Assembly (NCBI RefSeq): GCF_002105155.1
Contig: NW_019028981.1
Span: forward strand, 1,156,501-1,220,500
Direction of reading: 5' to 3'
Length of the DNA: 64,000 nt
Origin: Lobosporangium transversale
Taxonomy: Eukaryota > Mortierellomycota > Mortierellomycetes > Mortierellales > Mortierellaceae
Part shown: positions 36,529 through 48,100 of the stretch, piece after piece
How positions within the stretch are numbered: the first letter of the stretch is position 1
Layout: every line of letters starts with the position of its first letter
Program-made: the position numbers and the translations under genes
Notes under the pieces: generated by a model
Database searches by the model: none
The model's input: the letters and a program-made list of their open reading frames with translations, nothing else
Told to the model about the DNA's origin: nothing

Positions 36529-38535
36529 ATGACCTCATCGCGAGTCCCACCCTCAGATTACCAGCATGGCTTTTCAGTAATAGACTCGATCATGAGCGAT
36601 GTGGACCCATCTATCGGTCCTACTAATCCTACCTCCGCCAGTCCATCACAGTCACCACTGACAGTTTCAGCAGGTATAGGGGGGATACAGCAGCAAACGC
36701 AGCAGCAACACCCACAATTTCATATAGAAGCGATTGATGTTGCGTCAACCTTTTTCCCAAGCTATAGCTCCGGTGCAATATTGGGGGGGCAACCGAGTTT
36801 ACTGCCTGCTCCACAGCAGCAATTTCACGGCCAGCATCAGCAGCAACCACAATATCAACAACAAGAGGGGCAACAGAATTGGATGTGGAGCTCTGGCCCT
36901 GATAGCCTTTACCCCGATGGCGTAGACCCTTTTCTGCAGTCCACTAGTGGACAGTATCAGCAGCGCCAGGAGTCTTTGATCGATAATCCAGAGTTCCACC
37001 ACCAAGGAGCTTCTGATCTGCTTCCTTGGCAAGCAACTGGACTGGGCTTCCCTATCGACCCAAACTCCATGGCATTACAGCCTCCACAGCATGCATCGGC
37101 ATCAGCTTCAATGGATTCCAGCACATTACCCAGCTCACCCAACCCTGGCAATAATGAGAGGGCGCGACGCCGCTCGTTTAAGGCTAGAGGTTTGCTTTCG
37201 ACGCCAATATCACTGAGTGGTGGCGATACCAGTGCACCTTTTTCAACAGACCACCGCCGACCACGTGCTCGATCAACTACCTCATCTCCGAATATTCATA
37301 TACTCTCGGAGCCTATTCCCGCCGTCCAGGCCCCACTCTCGCAAGCCACGACGGTCCTGACGCCACCGACAATGATGGGGTGGGAACAAGGACGAGCCGC
37401 AGGAATGCATGAGGATATATATTCCCCCACATCCACAGCGACATCCACAACCACGACAAGCATGGATTATTTCAATGCTACAAATAGCTTCGAAGACTCC
37501 ATGGTACTACCAACAATATTACCACCTTCGGATTCAATAGTAGCTCAATCTTCATTGGCGAATTCAGCTAATCATTTTGGTTTCGATTTGACGACACTAC
37601 TCTCGAGTAGTATTGGAGCATTAAGGTTTCATGAGGGTCTCTCGCCTCCACTTACGACCCGTTCAGCAATTTCTTCGCCTACTCCGTCCTCTTGCTCCTT
37701 GTCTGCATCGCCCTCTCCGACATTATCGACCACTGCTGTTGCTGCTGTAGACCCAGGAGCTACCCCCATTACAGGGACTGGGGTCGTAGAAACTGTTAAT
37801 GTTTTCGGTACGCCTCATTCAGTCAAAATGAAACAGGTGCTGCTGCCTCCGTTGACTCCATGCCCTGTGTCCGGATGTTCAAAGGCTTTTTCAAAGACCT
37901 ATAATCTAAATACCCATATCAAAAACCAACATCAGCTGGATCCTCAGGATTTAAATCCCTCTATGCCTCTCTCACCCCAGCCTTCGTCTGTCTCTTCATC
38001 CCCATCGCCTCAATCAGCGTCTTTAAAGTCCTTTTCCACATCTCCTCCCCCAGCTGTCCCATATGGGCTTGCTCTTAGTCCTGGATCCAACTCAGTTAGT
38101 GGTGGAAGCACATCAGCTCAAGCCAAGACCTTTCCATGTCATCTATGTACACGGATATTTTCTCGTAAGCATGATTTACAGCGACATATTCGGGTACATA
38201 CGGGATCCAAGCCATATGTTTGCATGAGCTGTCAGAAGGCATTTGCGAGGACAGATGCGTTGTGTCGGCATTACAAAGTAGAAGAAGCATGCCGCAATGT
38301 TGTAGTGCAGCTGGAGGCCGATCAAAGCATCCGAAAATTACAACAGAGTCAGGTTCAACAGTCCTTACAGTTGGAAGTCGAAGAATTGCAAAAGGCTCAA
38401 AGGTTGAGACAGCAGATGCAACAGCAGCGGCGACAGCAACAGCAGCATCAACCTCAAGGCAAAGAACAGCAGGGGGATATGGAGCAGCTACAGCAGATGG
38501 AGCAGCAGCAATGGCAAGAGTCGCAACAAAGCTAG
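36529..38535 (+). CDS. C2H2 zinc-finger transcription factor
   Basis: A single exon of 668 aa. Residues 1-440 are Gln-, Ser-, Pro- and Thr-rich activation-domain-like sequence. Finger 1 (CPVSGCSKAFSKTYNLNTH, from Cys445) is separated by ~70 Ser/Pro-rich residues from two adjacent fingers: CHLCTRIFSRKHDLQRHIRVH and, after the canonical TGSKPY linker, CMSCQKAFARTDALCRH from ~566. The C-terminal ~80 residues are Gln-rich. Such FxRKxDLxRH and FARxDALxRH fingers occur in fungal nuclear regulators of the Ace2/Swi5 and Crz1 types. I cannot assign an orthologue. The start ATG has a good context (ACAACATGA) and follows an AC-rich leader. CAG/CAA repeats dominate both ends, so alleles may differ in length. 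Confidence 0.85.
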   Translation: MTSSRVPPSDYQHGFSVIDSIMSDVDPSIGPTNPTSASPSQSPLTVSAGIGGIQQQTQQQHPQFHIEAIDVASTFFPSYSSGAILGGQPSLLPAPQQQFHGQHQQQPQYQQQEGQQNWMWSSGPDSLYPDGVDPFLQSTSGQYQQRQESLIDNPEFHHQGASDLLPWQATGLGFPIDPNSMALQPPQHASASASMDSSTLPSSPNPGNNERARRRSFKARGLLSTPISLSGGDTSAPFSTDHRRPRARSTTSSPNIHILSEPIPAVQAPLSQATTVLTPPTMMGWEQGRAAGMHEDIYSPTSTATSTTTTSMDYFNATNSFEDSMVLPTILPPSDSIVAQSSLANSANHFGFDLTTLLSSSIGALRFHEGLSPPLTTRSAISSPTPSSCSLSASPSPTLSTTAVAAVDPGATPITGTGVVETVNVFGTPHSVKMKQVLLPPLTPCPVSGCSKAFSKTYNLNTHIKNQHQLDPQDLNPSMPLSPQPSSVSSSPSPQSASLKSFSTSPPPAVPYGLALSPGSNSVSGGSTSAQAKTFPCHLCTRIFSRKHDLQRHIRVHTGSKPYVCMSCQKAFARTDALCRHYKVEEACRNVVVQLEADQSIRKLQQSQVQQSLQLEVEELQKAQRLRQQMQQQRRQQQQHQPQGKEQQGDMEQLQQMEQQQWQESQQS

Positions 38536-38964
38536 CAGTTACAGACTACAGAAATCTTATTTCAACAGGATTACCTTCAGCAGATGAGGCAGCAACAAGA
38601 GCAAGATCTCTATAAACAGCAACAGTAACAGCCTCAACACCAACCTCAACCTTGGCCTCAAAAATATTTCAGATGAAGCACTCCAGCAGCGGTAAATAGC
38701 CGAATCCCCTTGAGATTGATTACTTTAAGAATGCAGACGCGAAGAGGGGAAGAGCAACAAGATCTTGCTTGTGCTTTTTGCTTAGATTAGATATCATTCT
38801 TTATTGTAGATAGATTTATCAATGCCTGTCGTCATTCATCATTATCATTGTTATTACCATCATCGTTTTAAATACCCTGTACAGAATTTGGTAATTTACC
38901 AAGTGCCAATTGTCCAAAATAAAGTTAAAGTAAAATAATAATAAAAAAACTCTTTATAAATTGA
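38536..38964. other. Convergent 3' spacer
   Basis: Spacer between the zinc-finger gene (+) and the DNA ligase gene (-). It continues a CAG-rich composition to ~38630, then becomes AT-rich with AATAAAG at 38919. No further gene. Confidence 0.5.
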
Positions 38965-41900
38965 TCACATTTGTCGTGGACCATCCTCATATATCATTTT
39001 GACCGTCGGGAACCGTAGACTCCAAACGAAACTATCCTCACCCTTTACAACTTGACCATTACTCATATTCTCACCATGGCTCTCACGCCTATTTTCGTTC
39101 TCCTCCTGTGGTACCCTATTCACCTTATCGCTCACTCCAACTCCATTCTCAGTTTCAGCTCCAGCCTCAGTCACTGTATGGCTGTCAGATGATAATCGTA
39201 GTGATGTTGGCGATGACGTCGAGGGCAAAGGTGTTGCTGTTGCTTGTGTCTTACTCTCTTCAAAATACTTGACTGTAATTGTTTTCCCCACAATCAAACT
39301 TGGATCCTTTCCATATCGGATTCTTTCCTCGGCTGAAAATCCAGAGCCAACTCGGACACGGTTCCCTCGATGTAGGATCACAACGTTTGTCAAGACATTA
39401 TCCAATTCCTCGAATTGACCATTCACAGCCAGGCGCATCGATCCGAGCATGGCATCTTGGACAATAAACTCGGCGTCCTGGAACTGCTTGATTTTGAGTA
39501 AATTGCGACTATTTAAAAAAAAAAGCGTCAAATGTAAGTAAAAATAAAAATAAAATAAAAGTAAAAATAAAAATAAAAACAAAAAAAAAAAAAAAAAAAA
39601 AAATTAACATACCTTCGTTTGCCCTCATAACCGACATCCTTTCGTAGGATCACTCCCTCCCATCCACGCTTCATGCCCTTGACAACCATCGCCTCCAACT
39701 GTTCAAAGTCCTTGATCCTAGTTTGTTGCAATACTCGGATCAATGGAGATGATGGCGGTAGCGATGCATTGTTCATAGCCTGAGGCCCTTCGTCAGTATT
39801 ACGCTGGTGAGGATGGGCCTTCTCCATCTCTAAAGCTTCTGTAATCCCTCTGATGCGTTCTGAAAAGGGTCTTGTCCCTATCCGTTCCTGGAACTCCTCG
39901 CCGGTCAAACAGTCAAAGAGACAATAAACAACCACATCTGATCTAGGCAGCAGCCATTTAGAGGAACTACCCTCTTCCATAGTACGTTCTAGCTCTAAAC
40001 TTTCATGAACTCTTTCCTTTTCCTTATCAACTTGTTTGTTCTGTTCCTTCCCGTCCTCTTTATTATCATCATTTTTGTCCTTGCCCTCATCATTGCCATC
40101 GAGTAGCAAGCTCTTTTGACCATCCCATCCACGTTTCGCAACGCTGACCGCCTTCAAGAAGCGTTCCTGGCCTAGCTCATCGTCAGGGCTCCCGATGTTT
40201 GCGAGATCAATACTACCACTCGTATAGTTGCTATTATCGTCGCTGTCCTCATTTCCTTGAGCAGAGCTCATGAGATTACTATTGATCTCAGTATCTGGTA
40301 TTAATGCTGGATCTGTTGAAAAGACACAAAGCTCACCATCCAAGATCAACGTTTCTGGTAATGGCTCCCTTCTCCTTATTGGATGTCCTCCTCTATCGAT
40401 GTTCATTAAGGATTTGTTCCAACCTAATGCTCGTTCAAAGAATCGCTCCCTTCTGCGTATCTCATCACCATTACTAGCATGATGTTCTGATTTCGAATCC
40501 TTTATAATGGAAGAAGAAAAAGACGAAGAAGTAGAAGAAGAAAGCAAACGGCGTAACTCCTCTCGAAGTGGTCCTAGGCTCTCAAACGCTTTTCCAGTCC
40601 GTGACAATGTTTCAATCTCACCTGTTAATCGATCGATTCGGATCAAACATCGTACACCATCCAACTTTCTAGATGCGTACCATCCATCCATCCCCACTTC
40701 TGCCTTATCGGTAAATGACACCGCTTCCTGTTTTTTTTTTGCTTTTGTCTTTTTCTTTTCCCTTTTTCCTTTTTCATTCGATCCAAGTGAAGGCGTAGAT
40801 ACTGTATCTGAATTAACCACCTTGAACAACAGTCGTGCCTGTTCAAGTCCTCCTGAAAGGCTATGTCCTAATGCTACATGAAATCCTGGGATCAGGTTCG
40901 GATATGCATCTCGAATCAAGTTCACATTGCACCCAGCTTTGAGGTTTTTATCGAGAATCCGGAATAAAAGTTTTGACCGTGATGTATTGAATAGTGCTAA
41001 TGTCCCGTTGATGTCATCGTTTCTCTGGATTTCAGTCGTAGAGCCATTCTGATCCTTGTCAGTTGTACAGAAACGTCGCATGAACAACAGGATAGTATCT
41101 AGAGCTGCATGTCCAGAAACAGCCCGTGTTGAAAGCGCATTCAACAATTCAGGGAGCGTGTCATAGACGCCACTTCCTCTTCTTAGCGATTCAGTACTAG
41201 CCCTACCGTTACTACTGCTATTACTACTACTACTGAAGCCTTGGGTGGATGGCGGTGTAAGAGCCTTTGCTTCGTTGTGTTGTTCCCGCACTTCTTTCGT
41301 TCGCGTTTTTGCATATTTAACAAGTCTAGCTGAGGAGACATTGAATTGTCGTGATGGGTCATAGATCCATGCCAAAAGTGGTGCTGGTCCTGGATACTCT
41401 TTCAGCAAGGCTCGTTTCGCAGTCGTGGAGTTTGTGAGCAGAAGCTTGTCGACCAATTCTTGTAATGCATCTAGATCCTGACCTGGTGGTGTCCTGGAAT
41501 ATCTGTAGTCCGATACTTTAGGAGCCCAGATTGGTGTTGTATTCTCTGTATCATGATTAGTAGCGATATGACCAATGTGTATGTTTTGCAATGATGGTCC
41601 TGTTATCGTTGTTAATGGTGTCAATACTTCATGGAGTTGCGTATCCTTTGTTTTAGACACATTTTGTTCTGCAACGCCAGTCGCTTTTCCTTTTGCTGCT
41701 TCTTCCCCAGTTTTTTTCTTTTTGGTGCGTGCATTCACTTTTAAAGGCTCTTGTCGCTGTCGTGGCTGCTGTTGCCGTTGTTGTTGCTTGTTGCTACTAG
41801 CTTTTTTGCTGTGACTATTCTGGCTAAGAGAAGGCTTGCATGTCGAAAACATACGATATTGATTTAATGGGCCAAATACGACGTCTTTGCCTTCACGCTG

Positions 41901-42080
41901 TAGTTGGTGTTGTATTACGGGCAAACAAGTTGCTGTGGACTGTGCTAACCTGATAGAACATTGATGCCCTTTTACTGATGTGAAATTGTGAATAAATGTT
42001 GGATGGAATGCGAAAGATCTTTGCATTCGTCGAATGGGGCAACATCTTGTTTTTGAAAATACTGTTGCCATGTGCGCCAT
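38965..42080 (-). CDS. ATP-dependent DNA ligase, probably mitochondrial
   Basis: Two exons, 42080-39613 and 39508-38965, join in frame to 1003 aa. The nucleotidyltransferase motifs are in order: motif I SRKLDGVR with the AMP-accepting Lys472, motif III LILDGELCVF (578-587), motif IV near GWEGVILRKD (806-815), and motif V RNLLKIKQF across the splice junction. An OB-fold-like segment follows (DNVLTNVVILHRGNRVRVGSG, KTITVKYFEE). The first ~65 residues have almost no acids and several Arg, typical of a mitochondrial presequence. A basic low-complexity linker (85-130) and Ser/Lys-rich insertions lengthen it beyond compact viral or bacterial-type ligases. There is no sign of the BRCT domains of ligase IV or the DNA-binding domain of ligase I. 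Role inferred: nick sealing in organelle or nuclear repair. Confidence 0.85.
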
Positions 42081-42189
42081 TTGTTTTATTATGATTTACA
42101 AAAGAAGTGAGTGTTACAAGGCGATTGTCAATGAGTCAGAAAATTGCCTAATCGGTCGCTTTCATAGCTAACATGATTTGTTATCTCAT

Positions 42190-45100
42190 CTACACAAAGT
42201 AGTCGTCCCCTTCATAAAATCTATCAATCACCTCCTCCAACACTTCACCAGCTTCCAAGATCCGGAGCCTGCGGTCCTTAATCTGCTGAACAGCCCACTC
42301 CAGATCCGAAGTTCCATTCTTGGTTCCTTTCTGCAGTCGCACACGATGTTGCCCCACTATTGCTTGAAGATCGCTAAAAGGCGTCGCAACGGCATTACAG
42401 GCGTTACCAAATCTTCGCCTTGTCGCCAGCAAAACGCGGCCTGAAGATCGTGCTCCATTGGGTTCACTCATCTCCTCAAATAGAGCCACGGATCCTGCAG
42501 TATCGTCCCAACTATAACCATGACTAGTGCTACTACTGCCGCCCAATGATGATCGCGAGCGATGGGTTTGATATGACAGACGACGGTTACGATAACTGTC
42601 CAAGCTGTGTTGGCTCATCCTGCGTTCCCTTGGTGTGGGAAGAGGTGAAGTAGCTGCGGCTTTTGACGACGAGGATGTGAGCGGTGATGGAAGGTTAGGG
42701 GAAATGCGGGTTGCTGGTGGCGATGATGGGACGATGGTCTTTTTAACAAGCCCTAGTGGTGAAGATGCTAACACTGGGATCAAAGATATTGGACTTGAGG
42801 TTGGCAAAGATGCCGTCGTCATGTTCGATGCTGTTGGTTGGGATAGTGGTGGTGATAAGAAGACTAAAGCATAATCTTTGTTCTTGACAGGTAATCGCGC
42901 TAGTGTCTCAATCAATGCAGCGCTACTATCTTTGCTATTGACCGATTTCTCGCTGCTCTCCTTACCATCCAATGATGATGAAGATGGTAACCTGACTGGC
43001 CCTTCACTATCCTGCCTTCCCTTGCGCCATGCTAATACACCACTACCTGGGCCACCATGGGAGCTTGATACTTGATGGATCGATACACCCTTATCTTGCA
43101 GTCGGACAACAACATACGTATATATTATTCGTATCACTAGCCTAAATTTCGTATCAAAACTGGAGCGTGTACCCATACCGATTGAGCCGAGCATGCCTTT
43201 TGTCGAATCCCGATCTCGACACCAAGTCTCCAAGGCTCTACAGACCTGCTTAAGCGCATTCAAGAACCGACTCTGTAAAACACTATTATAAAAAGAAGGA
43301 ATAGAGTGTCAACAAGAGTAGTATTAATGAGCAAACCAATGCAACCAACATCATGCAGATATAAAGCTATAGAATACCTGTGCACAGATTCCTTGGCCAC
43401 TAGATTAAAAAACATTCTCAGTAACAATAAACTTTGGTATGCTTTCCAAGGTTCAATCGCCTGGAGATCAATCTTGGAGATTATCTCAGCTAGTTCTTTT
43501 CCCAACCCCAAGACTTCATCGAAATCCAGACTTTTCTCACAGTCCTCAAGTCGTTGTAGGAGTCGTCCATATATGGTCAAGATGGCGCCTTGCTTCAGCC
43601 CTTGCTCTAAAAACTCATCCTCACTCAATTCCGGCGCTTCAAGTTGTGTTTTAATTTGAGTCCACGAATTTCGACCCCCTGAGAATTGCCATTGATCATT
43701 TTGTCCACTATGACTATTGCTATAGCTGTGGCTATGACGATGTAATGGTGACTTGACATGGCCAACCATCATAGGAATTGGAATAACCATCTGCTGAGTG
43801 GTAGAGGTCTCCTCCAGGCCAAACGTGGAACCCGATGCACTATGGTAGCCTCCCCTACTAAAGCCGCCATCAGAAAAAGATGAGCCTTGGCGGCCATCCC
43901 AAATGTCAAACTCGCGTTCAATTGCTTCTTCTAGAAGATATACCATGGCCGGAATAGAGTTTAATCTTTGACATATCACTCGGACAACATCGAGCTGAAT
44001 AGTGTTCACTTCCGAAATCATCCTGGCAAGCCCGCGCTGCACTACTTCAAATGAGTGGATATATGGCGATGACGACGACACTGATGCTGACGCCTTGCCA
44101 CATTGGTTCAGGATCCCGATAAGGTTTGAAAGAGGGCGATAAATGCTGGGATGCTTCGCTTCATACCTATTTCCTGCCATTCGGTCTAACACTTGGCCAA
44201 GGTGTTGAATCACTAGCGGAATGGCATCCATTCTGAAATTAACATTTTGGGAGTCTTGTGCAGAAGAAGCAAGCCTTGTTTGAAGCAATCGAAGCACATA
44301 TCCAAAATAGATAAGAACCCGCTCTTCGCTCAGATGAATCGTACTCCCTTGAACGTCTTTCAGATCTTCCTCGCCATCAAGATCGCTTTGGTCGATACTT
44401 TCGAGGCCTACCGTAATGCGCATCCAGTATAATAGCAGACCCAGTGGACTAGAAAGGTCATCCCATTTTCCGGCTCGATCCCACTGAATGTTCAGTTCTT
44501 GGACCTGATTGTTGAGTTCATCTGTCGATAATAAACTCCAATCGCCTGCTTCAAATATAACTGCCCAAAGGCGGTCCAGAAACATCTGCTTCATCTCTAT
44601 ATCACTCCCCGTCACGAGGTCTACGTTTTGTATGATTTTTAGGCCAAGTTTCAAGAATGTCGATTCCGTTTGGTGCCACTCCGCAGTACCTTTTTGTCCT
44701 TCAATTTGCAATGCCTGGGGCCGCAAGTTCGAGTCCGCCTTCTCCATAACAAGCATGACAAGATAATTCCAGAACTCGATCCGAACCTCGTCATTTTTCA
44801 ATTCTGTTGATACCCATAGAACTCTTTCCACGCTATCTTTGGACAATCTTAATCCCCTCCAGTTGATCCTATGGAAATGTTGGTGAATCAGCATGATCTG
44901 GTTAATAGATCCTTTCGCGAGTGTGCTTTGATGTATCATCTCGATCCAAAATCCAAATATCTCAGCAAGCATGGGACTAGTATCATGGTAGTACGCATGA
45001 AGAGAGCCCACCATCTTGGATATGATACCGACGAATGCGAAAAGAAGCCGACTAGCGCCGCTTTGTTGCCGCTGGAAATGCGCTTCGTCGACTGCATTCA

Positions 45101-48100
45101 CTGTAAGACATTCTAGCCATGGCTGGAATACAGATATAGTGTCGTGCCACATCTTACACTGAGTTGGGATAAGAATTCTGTCTCTAGTAGATCGGCATCC
45201 TACAGAGGTTGGGCATTCCATCTGTAAAGGCTCATTCATGTTAAAAAATCCAGCCTTTCCACGCGTCGGGTCCATCCACTTGCTCATATATCTCTCATCA
45301 CACATCACGACCGTCAAAAGCGACGCAATTGATAGTGCGTATCCATTGTATCGATCAAGCAGATTTCCACGTGCCATCTTCTCCTGACACTCATTAAAGT
45401 AGGTCGCTAAGAATTGAACAAGGCGTTCAAAGTCATAATCTGACAACCCAATATTTGTAATAGGTTTGCTGTCCTTGCAGTTTAATAACCCAGACTCATC
45501 TAGAGTATCAGCACCATCTAGTAATGCTGGAATCAACCGCGGCTCAACACCCATAATGCGGATAAAGTCTTCCAAAACCTCGGGTTCCAGGCACATGATA
45601 CCGCATGTGTCAAAAAGGATCCTCAGATAGTCGATAAAGTCTTGCTGTAAGAAATTCAAAAAAAGCGTACCCGCCAGCTCGCGATGCGACTTGATGATTG
45701 CAAGCCGATCTCGTGTACTGAGCTCCGTGGATTTTTGGATCTGATCATCATGCTTTTGGAGTTGTTGCTGTGCCACCATAGCTGTAAATGCGACTTCATA
45801 AAATGCTAGCCTGTCCTGTACAGACGGATCATCATGCTGCTGCTGTTGCTGTATGTTTTTGCTTTTATCCCGCCCACAGGCCCAGGCTTGAACATCAAAT
45901 TGCCTTAACAAAACATCTTTGGACGCTAGTCCATACTCTTTGCATGTTGCTACTTTCTGATAAAGCCTCACGAACTCGGATGGTAAGGCTGCAGGGTAAA
46001 ATGTTTTGTGCAAAATGGCAATTTTGAAATCATCCTTCTGCATCATATCCAAAATAGGTTCTGTCTGCTTAGGATCGTTTGCAACAACCTGGACTCCTAA
46101 AGTGTTGACAATGGATGTGAGGAGCATATGAGCTGGTGGATAGGTCCGAGCGTCTTCAAGGAGTTCGTTGCACAGATAATAGAAAGATTGAATTGACAAA
46201 TCTTGAAAACTGGCATCAGTAGGATTCAGGCTGATGTGCTGTAACAAAGCATCAATAACCTTGAAAATATCGAGCGCTGCAAGACAGAACGATTGTTCGA
46301 TAGCTCCTAATCGGGCTGTGCGAGCACGTTCGCGGTTTTCAACGATTGATGCCCGGATCTGTTCATTCAAGACAACCTCTTCATAACTCAATTCGAACTT
46401 TGCAGGCCGCGTGCATCGGGTATTTGGTGTAATATTACAGGCGATCTCCACCTTTGACGTCTTGAGATCATTGTGGTAGAGCGAGCCAAGTTCATTAAGA
46501 TATGACGCATCCAAGCTTTCATACGCCTTATTTGTTGCTCGATATGATTTGCAATAATTTTTGATAGTACGCACGGCTTGGATGAACAAGCTCTGGCAGG
46601 TCGCTTTGGATTCAATAACTGGAGGCTGCACTAGCATGCGAGGTATAAAAAATACGGGCCCTGGCTTTGCTTGCTTAACAAGACAGTTACTGATTTTATG
46701 TTCCTGCCAGGCATGACTGTGTTTCCGTATATCACGAGTTTGGCAGTGCTCTCTAATCCCTGACTGTTGCGAGCTTAACCGGCGAGATGTGGGTGGTGAG
46801 TTTGGAGATAGCGAAGACGGTATTTCTGAACTCTGGATAGAGGTGCCCTGATTCGGAGGCTGTCTCTCAAACAGAATATCTTTCCATAAATCTGAACTAC
46901 ATTCCAAAGGGTCTGGTAGTCTGCACGTAAAAAGGCGATTGGGCATCAGATCTTTACGAATCCTCTTCAGATCAATGTCTGCAGTTAATAGTAATGGTTC
47001 ACTAATCCAACCGTGGAGCGCGATATAGAGCTCGTGTAGAGCTGTCAATGGAGCAGCATTAATGGCATCCATGTCCTGGATCGCTTTGCGAGCCTCCATC
47101 CCAAAATAAGCGTATGTCTGCTGTAGCCTATCGCGGAGTTGGTCTACTATCTCCGGATTGGTTTCTAGAAACTTGTAACCATAAAATATGCCATGATGTT
47201 CAGCATGGCCGAAATAAAGGTAAAAGAACATTTGCCAAAACAAGGGTAAAAGAAGCGTGTCGAAGGGAAGAATAAGGAGATGCTGCGCCCATCGCCAGAT
47301 TGCAAAATTATGCAAGGTCTTCCGAGAAGTGATGCCAAGTGTTTTCACAACAGATTTGATGCTGCCATGGGCTTTTAGGTCCTCATGATGTTGACGATAA
47401 TAGCTTCCGACCTTGATCCTCATCTCCCGTTCCATACTAGTCTCAACTGATAGTACATAATACGCAAACCAGATTGAGTTTGTCTCGACCATAGCCTGTT
47501 GCGTTAGCAGGCTCGTGGCAAACGACCTGACTGACCAAGTTCCCATGAGCAAACTGGGGTCATTCGACCCTTGGGGGATGGGTAATGTTTTCAGAAATCG
47601 TTCTGGCAACATTTCCATGACTCTATCCAGTCCAGGTTGGGCCAGTTCCATTAACTCGGTCGACATACCTGGTGCTTGCCGGAATTCGATGGAAAGTAGA
47701 ATCTGCTGTTCTGTTAAAACATCTTTGGGGATTCTGTCTAAACCCGTTTCAAAGCTGAAAAGACAGATAATGTCCATAATCTGAACCCATTCCTGACGCG
47801 CCATCCAATCCTTTTGAGAAACTACAGCCGATATCCAAAGTTTAAGGACTCTGGAAGCATTGCCACTGGACTGGGTGCCGGAATGTTCTAGATGGAAATG
47901 TAGTAGGCACCAGACCCCTGAAAGCCCTTTTGGGATTTTCGGGTGTGAGAGATTGTGTAATCCGATTACACGTGCCCCCGCTGTTGCAAGCAACGGATCT
48001 TGCTTCCATGATGCCATACTCCATAATAGTCGGCTAAATGGTGCAGCATGAGCACACACGTCTGCTCCAGAATTGAGGATCGGGGGAATCAGGTTCCCCG

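Noticed and set aside
40270-41814. Plus-strand ORFs opposite the DNA ligase gene
   Set aside because: Antisense shadows of the confirmed ligase coding sequence.
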